Both the position numbers and the translations under genes were made by a program. Source: Candidatus Gastranaerophilales bacterium (GTDB lineage Bacteria > Cyanobacteriota > Vampirovibrionia > Gastranaerophilales > Gastranaerophilaceae). Taken from it: a stretch of DNA of 64,000 nt. The stretch covers positions 53,095 to 117,094 of the forward strand of contig CALVEV010000005.1 of NCBI GenBank assembly GCA_944326685.1, read 5' to 3'. This document shows positions 24,029 to 32,041 of the stretch, in pieces (position 1 is the first letter of the stretch; each line of letters opens with the position of its first letter). The notes below the pieces were generated by a model. It searched no databases and was not told the origin of the DNA. It saw only the letters and a program-made list of their open reading frames with translations.

Positions 24029-25267
24029 TTATTCATACAAAGGGAACTTTTTGCACAAAGCAATTGAACGTTCTCTTAATTCTTTTAACTTATTTTCATC
24101 TTCTGAGTTTTTAATTGCTTCAGATATGATATAAGCAACTTCACTCATAGCTGTTTCATCAAAGCCTCTAGTTGTAACAGCAGCCGCACCTAATCTGATA
24201 CCACTTGTAACAAATGGGCTTTGAGGATCATTCGGTACAGTGTTTTTGTTAGCAGTAATACCAACCAATTCAAGAATATTAGCCATATCTTTACCTGTTT
24301 TACCAGTTTTTCTTAGGTCTAAAGTCATTAAATGGTTTTCAGTCATGCCACCAACAATATCCATACCATTGTCGATTAAACCTTTAGCTAATGCTTTTGC
24401 ATTTTTAACAATTTGTTCTGCATATTTTTTGAAATCATCAGATGCAGCTTCTTTTAAAGCAATTGCTTTTCCTGCAATGATATGTTCTAAAGGACCGCCT
24501 TGTGTTCCTGGGAACACTGCTTTATCAATAATTTGTGCAAGATTTTCATCACACATAACAATTCCACCTCTTGGACCTCTTAGGGTCTTGTGAGTAGTAG
24601 TAGTTACAATGTGTGCATAGCCTGCAGGTGAAGGATGAACTCCTGCTGCAACTAATCCAGCAATATGAGCAATATCTGCTAAAAGATAAGCTCCAACAGA
24701 GTCTGCGATTTCTCTAAAACGTTTAAAATCAATAACTTTTGAATAATTACTTGCTCCGCAAATAATTAATTTAGGCTTATATTCTTTTGCTTTATTCTCA
24801 ACGTCAGCGTAATCTATAATACCATTTTCATCAACGCCATAGCTTTTAACATCAAAGAATAAACCTGAAAAATTAACAGGAGAACCATGACTTAAATGTC
24901 CACCATTTGATAAATCCATGCCTAAAATAGTATCACCTGGTTTAAGAAGTGCTAAAAATACAGCCATATTAGCTTGAGCACCACTATGTGGTTGAACATT
25001 GGCATGATCCATTTTAAATAAATCACATGCTCTTTTTTGAGCAATTTCTTCAATTCTATCAATATTTTCACAACCGTTGTAAAAACGTTTATGAGGTTTT
25101 CCTTCTGCGTATTTATTGGTTAAAACAGTACCGCAAGCTGCCATAACAGCTTTAGATGTAAAGTTTTCACTAGCAATAAGCTCTATTGTTGATTGTTGTC
25201 TTTTTAGCTCAACATCAATTAAGTCTGCTATTTCAGCATCAGTTTGTCTAATAATATCTAATTCCAT
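24029..25267 (-). CDS. glyA: Serine hydroxymethyltransferase
   Basis: PLP enzyme interconverting serine and glycine while charging tetrahydrofolate, the main one-carbon source. At 412 residues with no gaps it is a standard bacterial GlyA. The PLP lysine is Lys227 in [23 protein letters not shown] (28-36), [15 protein letters not shown] (51-65), [10 protein letters not shown] (91-100) and ADIAHIAGL (197-205) are intact. AGAGGG lies about seven bases before the ATG. A near-perfect promoter (TTGATT, 17 bases, TATAAT) lies at 25292-25320, giving a leadered message that should continue into the wecA-like gene 15 bases downstream. It is cytosolic. Confidence 0.97.
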   Translation of the reverse strand: MELDIIRQTDAEIADLIDVELKRQQSTIELIASENFTSKAVMAACGTVLTNKYAEGKPHKRFYNGCENIDRIEEIAQKRACDLFKMDHANVQPHSGAQANMAVFLALLKPGDTILGMDLSNGGHLSHGSPVNFSGLFFDVKSYGVDENGIIDYADVENKAKEYKPKLIICGASNYSKVIDFKRFREIADSVGAYLLADIAHIAGLVAAGVHPSPAGYAHIVTTTTHKTLRGPRGGIVMCDENLAQIIDKAVFPGTQGGPLEHIIAGKAIALKEAASDDFKKYAEQIVKNAKALAKGLIDNGMDIVGGMTENHLMTLDLRKTGKTGKDMANILELVGITANKNTVPNDPQSPFVTSGIRLGAAAVTTRGFDETAMSEVAYIISEAIKNSEDENKLKELRERSIALCKKFPLYE

Positions 25268-25291
25268 ATCAATATCCCTCTTTTAGATAAA

Positions 25292-25320
25292 ATTATAAGA
25301 CAAACTAGAATATTAATCAA
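25292..25320 (-). promoter_or_regulatory. Promoter of glyA
   Basis: TTGATT (25315-25320), a 17-base spacer and TATAAT (25292-25297) on the minus strand, about 25 bases before the ATG, leave room for the AGAGGG ribosome-binding site. Confidence 0.7.
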
Positions 25321-25323
25321 ACA

Positions 25324-25872
25324 TTAATTCATAGGTATAATTAACTTTTGACCGATGCCAATTGCATTAGGGTTTGCAAGGTTATTAGCTTCTTCTAATG
25401 CTTTAATTTTAGCTTCATCAAAGCTACCATAGAATTTTATTGAAATACCTTCTAAAGAATCACCAGGTTGAACAGTATATTCTTTATTTTGCTGTTCAAC
25501 AGGTTGAACTACAGGTTCTTGTTTATCGGCAGGAATAAAAGTGAATTTTAGATTTTCAGTTGTTGAAGGTTTTGTTAAATTAAGATGCATGTCATCTAAT
25601 GGTGAATAGCCAACAACAAAACTTACTAGAATTGCAAGAATTAAAGTTGATACAACTCCAACGAAAAATCCTGTTGTAAAGAATGCGATTGGAGATTTTT
25701 CAGCTCGTGAAGCAACTTTAAAGTTTTGCCATAAAACATCAAGTTCTTCTTGTTTATCTGTAGGAACAGAGTTTTCAGCTGTTCTATAATCTCTATTATA
25801 TTTAGCAAGTGCATCAAGCATTGCAATTTTTTCTCTAGTTAAATTTGATCTTCTTAAAGTTGAACCTTTCAT
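25324..25872 (-). CDS. LysM-domain membrane protein
   Basis: A single transmembrane helix (about residues 60-82, FFVGVVSTLILAILVSFVVG) separates a cytoplasmic, basic N-terminal region of about 57 residues from an external part. The external part has a Pro/Gln-rich linker and one C-terminal LysM domain (residues 133-182, YTVQPGDSLEGISIKFYGS and a closing IGIGQKLIIP), which should bind peptidoglycan. No catalytic domain is attached. The start could be this ATG or an in-frame GTG three codons upstream; GTGAGGATT overlaps both. It is a solitary gene with a gap of over 130 bases upstream. The role is probably cell-wall anchoring or sensing; the cytoplasmic N-terminus is unlike any family I know. 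Confidence 0.82.
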   Translation of the reverse strand: MKGSTLRRSNLTREKIAMLDALAKYNRDYRTAENSVPTDKQEELDVLWQNFKVASRAEKSPIAFFTTGFFVGVVSTLILAILVSFVVGYSPLDDMHLNLTKPSTTENLKFTFIPADKQEPVVQPVEQQNKEYTVQPGDSLEGISIKFYGSFDEAKIKALEEANNLANPNAIGIGQKLIIPMN

Positions 25873-26004
25873 AATCCTCACCCAGTTCTTTACTATATAA
25901 ACATACAGTACATACCACTATATTTAAATCATGAATATAATAACACAAAAATTTACATGCTGCAAAAAAATCAACTATTTAGATGAGCAAATATATAGAA
26001 ATAT

Positions 26005-26745
26005 TTAATTAATACCTTTTCCATAAATCGCGAAATCATACTTTACAGGATCGTTTGAGTCATATTTCTTTAAATTGTTCGTCAATTCTATTACTGCTTT
26101 AAAATCATTACTTTTTCTTGTTAACAATCCCATTTCTCTTGATATTTTTGCTACATGTGTATCTAAAGGAATAAATAATTCACTTGTTGGTATAAAGTCC
26201 CAAATTCCTAAATCTACATCAGATTTTCTTACCATCCACCTTAAAAACATACACATTCTTTTCATTGCACCACCATTTCTTGGATTGGCAACCATAAAAT
26301 AAAATCCTTCTCCAACATCTTTTACATTTGAATAAAAATAATCAGTCACAATTTCAAACATGCCAGCAACTGTTCCTATTGTTTCATAACCGTACTTAAA
26401 CAACGTTTCTAATGTTTCTCCAGAATTATATAGTTTATTCAAAACCTTTAAAATGCCTAAAATATCGTTCTCTTTACCAAATCTATAATTAAAACCTTTT
26501 AAGCTTGAAAAATCTCCTTTTTTAACATATTCAAGAGGAGATTTCCCCATCTTGGTAAATAAGTAATTCAGTTTTGGAATAAATACTTTTCTACTTCCAT
26601 AAGCAAATAATGAAGCAAGAAAAGCAGATATTTCAATATCCTCTTTCTTTATATATTTATGTACTGTTTGTATTGGATCAGTTTCTATAAAAATTTTATT
26701 CTCATATTTTTCAGCTAATTCATCCAACTCATTCTTTGTAATCAT
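26005..26745 (-). CDS. TIGR02757 family protein
   Basis: Conserved family of unknown function typical of Bacteroidetes, epsilonproteobacteria and other gut lineages. The 246-residue product carries recognisable motifs: DPIQTVHKY (23-31), ISAFLASLFAYGSRK (39-53), a central MKRMCMFLRWMVRK, and the C-terminal PLDTHVAKISREMGLL, which resembles the helix-hairpin-helix region of DNA glycosylases and has led to suggestions of a nucleic-acid role. There is no signal peptide. It overlaps the upstream deaminase gene by four bases (ATGA), so the two are coupled, and both follow the histidine-kinase gene with a further ATGA overlap. The functional assignment is not established. Confidence 0.85.
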   Translation of the reverse strand: MITKNELDELAEKYENKIFIETDPIQTVHKYIKKEDIEISAFLASLFAYGSRKVFIPKLNYLFTKMGKSPLEYVKKGDFSSLKGFNYRFGKENDILGILKVLNKLYNSGETLETLFKYGYETIGTVAGMFEIVTDYFYSNVKDVGEGFYFMVANPRNGGAMKRMCMFLRWMVRKSDVDLGIWDFIPTSELFIPLDTHVAKISREMGLLTRKSNDFKAVIELTNNLKKYDSNDPVKYDFAIYGKGIN

Positions 26746-27155
26746 CTTATCCTCTTAAAAAATTCTTCTAATAATCTATCACATTCTAATTCATTAATTC
26801 CACCATATATTTTGATAGGAGAATTTGCAATTTTATTAAGTTCCAACTTTGAAAATGCTCCATATTGAGAATCATAGCTTCCAAAGTAAAGAGTCTTAAC
26901 CCTAGCTTGCATAATTGCCCAACCACACATTGGACATGGTTCTAGAGTTACAAACATTTCACAATCATCTAATCGCCAAGAACCTTTTTTATTCTGTGCC
27001 TCTTTTATTGCAAGGATTTCTGCATGAGCTGTAACATCTTGTGTTTCTTCTTTTAAATTATGAGCACTTGCAATTATTTTCCCTTCTTTTAAAATAATTG
27101 CACCTACAGGAACATCATTTTTAACTTTTAAAGCCTCTTCAATTGCTCGTTTCAT
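26742..27155 (-). CDS. tadA: tRNA adenosine deaminase TadA-like nucleoside deaminase
   Basis: Zinc-dependent deaminase of the CDA superfamily, 137 residues. The catalytic motif is AHAE (His44, Glu46) and the zinc cysteines are Cys74 and Cys77 in LEPCPMCGWAI. VPVGAIIL at 15-22 is the TadA-type start of the domain. By family, it should convert adenosine 34 of tRNA-Arg(ACG) to inosine, an essential reaction; a guanine-deaminase-like activity is a less likely alternative. The N-terminus is a few residues shorter than in many TadA proteins but includes the whole fold. The ATG overlaps the stop of the histidine-kinase gene, and its own stop overlaps the next start, forming a tightly coupled set. 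Confidence 0.85.
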   Translation of the reverse strand: MKRAIEEALKVKNDVPVGAIILKEGKIIASAHNLKEETQDVTAHAEILAIKEAQNKKGSWRLDDCEMFVTLEPCPMCGWAIMQARVKTLYFGSYDSQYGAFSKLELNKIANSPIKIYGGINELECDRLLEEFFKRIR

Positions 27156-28831
27156 TCTTGGTTTGCCTTATCTAAGAATACCTTTACAGTAAATCCTTCT
27201 TCCTCTGTTGAATACAAACGAACTTCGCCTCCCATAGCTTCAACTAAACCTTTTACGATAAATAGACCTAAGCCAGTTCCTCTTGTTGTTCTTGTTGTTT
27301 TATCATCTATTCTGGTAAATTTATCAAATAAAGTTTTTAACTTTTCTCTTGATATTAATGGATATTTATTATTAACCTCAATTATTACTCTGTTTTCTTC
27401 TTCATATGCATTGATTGTAATATCAGTATCTTCAATCCCATATTTAACTGCATTTTCAATTAAATTTATTACAACTTGCTCAAATCTATCTCTATCTGCA
27501 TATATTTGAGAAATTTCTTTTGGGACATTGTTTACTATTACTTTTGATGAGGAATTTTTAACAAGTAATATTGCATCATCAATAACTTCAGGTATTGAAA
27601 TTGTATCCATTATTACATTCAATCTAGAATCTTCAATATCAGGAATAACGAGTAAATCTTCTATCATTCTTTTTAGTCGTTCTGCTTGTTTTTTGATTAC
27701 TTTTAAGGATTTTTGCTGTGTTTCTTTATCTATTTCAATATCTTGACGCAATAATCTGGAAGTATAGCCTTGAATACTTGTTAATGGGGTTCTTAGTTCA
27801 TGGCTTACTGTATCAATCATATTTGAACGAAATTCATTTAATTCTTTTAATTCTTTATTTGTCTTTTTAAGTTTTGAATATGATTTATTAATTTGTTTTA
27901 CCATTCGATTAAATTCAAAAGATAAGAAAATGATCTCATAAGGTGTAAACACACTTGATAAAAGTCTTATGCGTCTTCTATAATTTCCTTTGGATATTGC
28001 AATAATTGCCTTAAATAACTGTCTAATATTTATATATAAATAATAAGTATAAAGTCCTACAATAAATAAAACTGTCAAAGAGGCAATAATAACAGATAGA
28101 ATAATTTTAGTTCTACCGTAATCAATAGTTTTCTTAGTTAAATCGTGAGGTGTATTTACTACGACTAAAACTTTTGGTTTTTCTTTTTTTAAATAAACAA
28201 AAGGTTGGTTTTTTATTTTCCCAAATACAGTTGCTTCATCTGAGACAATATTTTTAGGTAATTGAGAAACACTTTGTTTATATAATTTTTCATTATAATT
28301 ATGCGATGTTATAATCTTACCATCATAAGTAAGAATATTTATCTGACGTTTATCATCTTTTAATGGTGAAAAGATTTGTTCTCTTAAAACATTTATATCA
28401 AATATTGCAACTAAATATCTGCCATCTTTCAATGTGGCCTTTAGTGCAGTTTCTTGATTATTTATGCATTCCTCATAAATTTTTGAAAACTCATCTTCAG
28501 AATGTATGATAAATATTTTTTTATAAATATCAGAATTTTTTTGGATTTTAGATAAATAATTTAATTTTGCTGAATCGTTGTTAAAATAATCTAATGTCAT
28601 TACTATTTGTTTTAATTCATTAGACGCACTAGCTTCAAATACATCTACTTCATCAGAAACCATATTTGCAATCAATGTTGCAGCTTCTTTTAATTGTAAA
28701 CGGACTGATTGTTGGTTAATGTTATTGATAATAATTCCACTAATAGTCATTGGAATAACAACTGCAAAGAATAATACTATTGCAATTTGTTCTACTATTT
28801 TTAAACGTGTAAATCTAATATTTAATCCCAT
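27152..28831 (-). CDS. Sensor histidine kinase
   Basis: Membrane-bound kinase of 559 residues. Helices at about 13-36 and 243-266 frame a 205-residue external sensor region that looks like a dCACHE/PAS-like fold. A HAMP-like segment (267-320) is followed by the dimerisation domain with His344 in DTVSHELRTPLTS, and a HATPase domain with the N box (NLIENAVKYG), G1-like region and GTGLGLFIVKGL. It starts two bases after the response-regulator stop, so it pairs with that protein. The ligand is unknown. Downstream genes tadA and TIGR02757 follow by ATGA overlaps, an unusual link of housekeeping genes to a two-component operon. Confidence 0.92.
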   Translation of the reverse strand: MGLNIRFTRLKIVEQIAIVLFFAVVIPMTISGIIINNINQQSVRLQLKEAATLIANMVSDEVDVFEASASNELKQIVMTLDYFNNDSAKLNYLSKIQKNSDIYKKIFIIHSEDEFSKIYEECINNQETALKATLKDGRYLVAIFDINVLREQIFSPLKDDKRQINILTYDGKIITSHNYNEKLYKQSVSQLPKNIVSDEATVFGKIKNQPFVYLKKEKPKVLVVVNTPHDLTKKTIDYGRTKIILSVIIASLTVLFIVGLYTYYLYINIRQLFKAIIAISKGNYRRRIRLLSSVFTPYEIIFLSFEFNRMVKQINKSYSKLKKTNKELKELNEFRSNMIDTVSHELRTPLTSIQGYTSRLLRQDIEIDKETQQKSLKVIKKQAERLKRMIEDLLVIPDIEDSRLNVIMDTISIPEVIDDAILLVKNSSSKVIVNNVPKEISQIYADRDRFEQVVINLIENAVKYGIEDTDITINAYEEENRVIIEVNNKYPLISREKLKTLFDKFTRIDDKTTRTTRGTGLGLFIVKGLVEAMGGEVRLYSTEEEGFTVKVFLDKANQE

Positions 28832-28833
28832 TA

Positions 28834-29541
28834 TTATTCTCCAAATGGAGTTAATTTATAACCAACATTTGTAACCGTATGAAGATATTGAGGTTTCTTA
28901 GGATCTGGTTCAATTTTGTTTCTTAATCCCCCTACATGCACTCTTACCATTCTTACATCTTCATCACTATCATACCCCCAAACTTCATCTAACAATGTTG
29001 CTAAAGTTACGGGGTTATTAAAATGTTGCATTAGACAATATAATATTTCAAACTCTGTCGGTGTTAATTTTACTTTTTTATTTAAAATAATTGCTTCTAA
29101 TGTTTCTGGCAATATTTCAATATTTCCGGAATGCAAAATCTCGTTTGTTATTGGATTTGTATCTTGTATTTGATTTCTTCTTAGTAAAACTCTAATTCTT
29201 AACAATACTTCTTGTATATCAAAAGGTTTTACTAAATAATCATCAGCGCCACTATCAAAACCAATTGTTTTGTCATTTATTGTCCCTTTTGCTGTTAGCA
29301 TTAAAATAGGAATAGCCAATTTGGCTTGTCTTATATTCTTACAAACATCAAAACCATTCATTTTAGGCATCATAACATCTAGCAATATCAAGTCATAAGA
29401 GTTGTTTAATGCTTTTTGTAATCCTTCTTTACCATCAGAGGCTGTATCGACAAAATATCCACTTTGAGAAACGTCAAATTCCAGTAAATCTCTTATTTCA
29501 TCATCGTCATCTACGATTAATATTCTTTTCATTTCTGTCAT
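28834..29541 (-). CDS. OmpR/PhoB-type response regulator
   Basis: The 235-residue regulator has an N-terminal receiver domain (acidic pocket DDDD at 11-14, phosphoacceptor Asp55 in LLDVMMPKMNG, and Lys near 105 in VKPFD) and a C-terminal winged helix (about 135-232) with LTPTEFEILYCLM, VWGYDSDEDVRMVRVHVGGLRNK (given by position 188-210) and HTVTNVGYKL. It precedes its cognate kinase. Either of two ATGs (29541, 29532) could be used; AGGGG lies about seven bases before the first. A promoter with TTTACA and TATAAT is present in the end of the upstream small ORF, with two copies of ATAGGGGT just downstream that may be an autoregulatory site. Confidence 0.93.
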   Translation of the reverse strand: MTEMKRILIVDDDDEIRDLLEFDVSQSGYFVDTASDGKEGLQKALNNSYDLILLDVMMPKMNGFDVCKNIRQAKLAIPILMLTAKGTINDKTIGFDSGADDYLVKPFDIQEVLLRIRVLLRRNQIQDTNPITNEILHSGNIEILPETLEAIILNKKVKLTPTEFEILYCLMQHFNNPVTLATLLDEVWGYDSDEDVRMVRVHVGGLRNKIEPDPKKPQYLHTVTNVGYKLTPFGE

Positions 29542-29546
29542 AATAT

Positions 29547-29602
29547 ACCCCTATCTGATAAATTTAACCCCTATTATAATATTTTTCAGGGTTATTTGTA
29601 AA
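29547..29602 (-). promoter_or_regulatory. Promoter and possible operator of the two-component genes
   Basis: TTTACA (29597-29602), an 18-base spacer and TATAAT (29573-29578) on the minus strand are followed by two direct copies of ATAGGGGT (29567-29574 and 29547-29554) spaced 20 bases, two helical turns apart, as in OmpR-family binding sites. Binding is an inference. Confidence 0.5.
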
Positions 29603-29707
29603 GGATTCGCTTATTGTTCGATATTCATTCTTATCAATATCGACACCCATGTTTTTTGTCTTTATTTCAAACCCTTTTTTCTTCTTTTTTTTAGGTCGAA
29701 AGTCCAT
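29564..29707 (-). CDS. Small basic protein, 47 residues
   Basis: A short ORF starting MDFRP, then a run of six lysines and GFEIKTKN, ending PEKYYNRG. AAGGAT lies five to six bases before the ATG, and the ORF begins nine bases after the panD stop on the same strand, so it would be co-transcribed with panD. The response-regulator promoter lies in its last codons. The polylysine stretch suggests nucleic-acid or membrane binding. I know no family. Conservation of the reading frame in relatives would settle whether it is coding. Confidence 0.5.
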   Translation of the reverse strand: MDFRPKKKKKKGFEIKTKNMGVDIDKNEYRTISESFTNNPEKYYNRG

Positions 29708-29716
29708 TTTTTATCC

Positions 29717-30067
29717 TTAAATTATATTGTTATTATCATCAATTTGAATAATAGTAGGTCTATAATCTTTTACTTCATCTTCTTGGTAATAACCATAAGT
29801 TACGATAATAACTTTATCCCCCTTTTGAACTTTTCTAGCAGCTGCTCCATTTACACAAAATATTTTTGATTTTCTTTCGCCTTTTATTGCGTAAGTTTGA
29901 AATCTTTCACCATTATTGATATTTAATATTTCAACTTTTTGATATTCTCTAATTTTTGCTGCATCTAATATATCAGCATCGATTGTTATTGAGCCTACAT
30001 AATTCAAATCTGAATCTGTTATTGTTGCTCTATGTATTTTTGATTGTAAAAATTCTAATAACATCAC
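29717..30067 (-). CDS. panD: Aspartate 1-decarboxylase
   Basis: Pyruvoyl enzyme that makes beta-alanine from aspartate for pantothenate and CoA. The self-cleavage site is intact: Tyr-Val-Gly-Ser in LNYVGSITID, where the Ser becomes the pyruvoyl group; NGAAARKVQKGD is the conserved downstream motif and KIHRATIT the N-terminal one. At 116 residues it matches the short bacterial form. Two adjacent ATGs are possible (30067 and 30064), and GGAG about eight bases upstream suits either. It is followed by a 47-codon ORF. No other pan gene is in the window. Confidence 0.95.
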   Translation of the reverse strand: MMLLEFLQSKIHRATITDSDLNYVGSITIDADILDAAKIREYQKVEILNINNGERFQTYAIKGERKSKIFCVNGAAARKVQKGDKVIIVTYGYYQEDEVKDYRPTIIQIDDNNNII

Positions 30068-30134
30068 ATATTCTCCATTTGATTTTATTTTAAAACAAAC
30101 AGATACAAAAATAAATCAATGTTGAATATATTAA

Positions 30135-32012
30135 CTAATTAATATACTTACCATCAAAAAGTTCTTTAATCATCTTGCTTTGGTCTGATTCAAACTTTGG
30201 TTCATCATCAGTTGATTCAGTTTTTTTTTCTGGCGCTTTTTGAACCTCTTGAACAGTTTCAATTTCTTCCTCGGATACTGTTTCTTGTTTTGGTGCCAAA
30301 GTTTTAACTTCATTTGGTTGAGTAATAGGTTTTGGCTTTGCTGCGGGTGCAACTTTCCCTATTTCAACATCAGATTCTAATGGAGTTCTAATCAAAACAT
30401 GTGTATTCTTTTGTCCAAACATTGCATCTGCGGCTTCCATAATTGCAGTTTTTTTAGTTCCGTCATTAGCTTGTTTTACAAATATAGCTTGTTTAAATGT
30501 AATAACAACCTCATCCGGTGCAATTTTTACAGGATTAGCTAATTTTAACAATGCTTGAGTTGATGGACTTTTAACATGTGATAATAAAGTTGCCCACAAA
30601 CTTCTTATATCTGTTGCTGGGTCAAGCATTTTAGCTTTTGGCATCGGAGTAAATTCAGTTTTTTCTTCACTCTTATCTTCTGTTTTTTCTTGAACAGGTT
30701 CAGTTTTTGCCTCTTCTTGCTTGATTTCCTGTACCACTTCTTGCTTAATCTGAACAGGTTCTTGTTTTACTTCTGGTTCAACTGGTTTTTGAATCGGTGC
30801 AGAAACTCTCTCAACTGGAGGTGTTACAACATGTCTTATAGGAGCAACAGAAACTTCTCCGCCTTCAAGTGCTTGAATTCTATTTTGAAGCTCAATTAAT
30901 TTTGTATTATTTGTAAGATTTGATAAATCAATTAATGCAACCTCTAGCCACATTTGTTGATTAGTCGTAGTTTTTATCTCTTTTATATAATTTGCAGTTT
31001 TCTCAATTAAAAATACAATTTGATGAGTTTCAACTTCTTCTTTTTGTTGATTAAGTTGTTTTAATTGTGCTTCATTCAAGTTTGTCAATTCTAATGATGT
31101 TTCATTATCACAATTTTTTACGATTAATACATTTTTGAAATAATACATCAAATTATTCAAAATTTGTACAGGTTCATTTCCTGAATTATAGACCTTTTCC
31201 AATAATTTTATTGCATTTATTGAATCTGATTGAATAATTTTTTCTGCCATTTCATATAAAACATCAAAAGATAAACGCCCTAAAAGATTATTAATATCAT
31301 CTTCAGTAATTTCTTTAGATTCGCCTAAAATACTTACTTGGTCAAGTAAGGCAATACTATCACGCATACCACCTGCAGAGTTTTTAGCGATAGAATATAA
31401 TGCACCATCTGAAATATTTATTTTTTCTTTATCAGAAATATATCTTAAGTGTTTTGCAATATCGTCAGTTGTAATTCTTCTAAAATCAAATCTTTGACAA
31501 CGGCTCTTAATAGTATCTAAAACCTTATGAGACTCAGTTGTTGCAAGAATAAATACAACATTTTTAGGTGGTTCTTCTAATGTTTTTAACAAAGCATTAA
31601 ATGCTGTATTTGTAAGCATGTGAACTTCGTCAATTATATAAATTTTGTATTTCCCATTAACAGGAACATATTGTATTTTTTCAAGAATATTTTGGGCATC
31701 TTCAACTTTTCTGTTACTAGCAGCATCGATTTCGATTACATCAATTGGAACTGAATTAGTGATATCAATACAACTTGTACATTTTCCACAAGGCTCAACA
31801 GTTGGACCATTTACACAGTTTAAAGATTTAGCCAAAATTCTAGCAGTAGATGTTTTACCTGTTCCACGAGGGCCAGTAAACAAATAAGCATGAGAAATTT
31901 TCCCAAGATTGATAGCATTAGAAAGAGCCTGTTTTATATGCTCTTGTCCTACTACCTCCTCAAGTTTTTGTGGTCTATATTTTCTATATAAAGGTATATA
32001 ATTCTCGCCCAT
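30135..32012 (-). CDS. dnaX: DNA polymerase III subunit gamma/tau
   Basis: Clamp-loader ATPase of the replicase. Walker A is GPRGTGKT (47-54), the zinc-binding cysteines are Cys66, 75, 78 and 81, Walker B is IIDEVHML (126-133), and sensor 1/arginine-finger regions follow. Domain III runs to about residue 370; then comes a low-complexity Pro/Glu/Gln/Val linker (390-450), a tau-like C-terminal domain near 460-540, and an acidic tail. At 625 residues it is a full-length tau. No programmed frameshift site was obvious on reading, though I did not search exhaustively. TACAAT (32019-32024) ends six bases before the ATG with no Shine-Dalgarno, so the message is predicted leaderless. holA and holB are encoded elsewhere in the window. 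Confidence 0.95.
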   Translation of the reverse strand: MGENYIPLYRKYRPQKLEEVVGQEHIKQALSNAINLGKISHAYLFTGPRGTGKTSTARILAKSLNCVNGPTVEPCGKCTSCIDITNSVPIDVIEIDAASNRKVEDAQNILEKIQYVPVNGKYKIYIIDEVHMLTNTAFNALLKTLEEPPKNVVFILATTESHKVLDTIKSRCQRFDFRRITTDDIAKHLRYISDKEKINISDGALYSIAKNSAGGMRDSIALLDQVSILGESKEITEDDINNLLGRLSFDVLYEMAEKIIQSDSINAIKLLEKVYNSGNEPVQILNNLMYYFKNVLIVKNCDNETSLELTNLNEAQLKQLNQQKEEVETHQIVFLIEKTANYIKEIKTTTNQQMWLEVALIDLSNLTNNTKLIELQNRIQALEGGEVSVAPIRHVVTPPVERVSAPIQKPVEPEVKQEPVQIKQEVVQEIKQEEAKTEPVQEKTEDKSEEKTEFTPMPKAKMLDPATDIRSLWATLLSHVKSPSTQALLKLANPVKIAPDEVVITFKQAIFVKQANDGTKKTAIMEAADAMFGQKNTHVLIRTPLESDVEIGKVAPAAKPKPITQPNEVKTLAPKQETVSEEEIETVQEVQKAPEKKTESTDDEPKFESDQSKMIKELFDGKYIN

Positions 32013-32014
32013 GC

Positions 32015-32024
32015 TATAATTGTA
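32015..32024. promoter_or_regulatory. Overlapping divergent -10 boxes of dnaX and the LD-carboxypeptidase gene
   Basis: The ten bases TATAATTGTA read as TATAAT rightward (32015-20) and TACAAT leftward (32019-24). The leftward box is six bases from the dnaX ATG; the rightward one gives a short leader with AAGGAG. Confidence 0.55.
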
Positions 32025-32041
32025 TCACAAAAGGAGATGTT

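Noticed and set aside
31970..32041. N-terminal extension of the S66 peptidase frame
   Set aside because: It overlaps dnaX and the divergent promoter; AAGGAG sits before the ATG at 32042.
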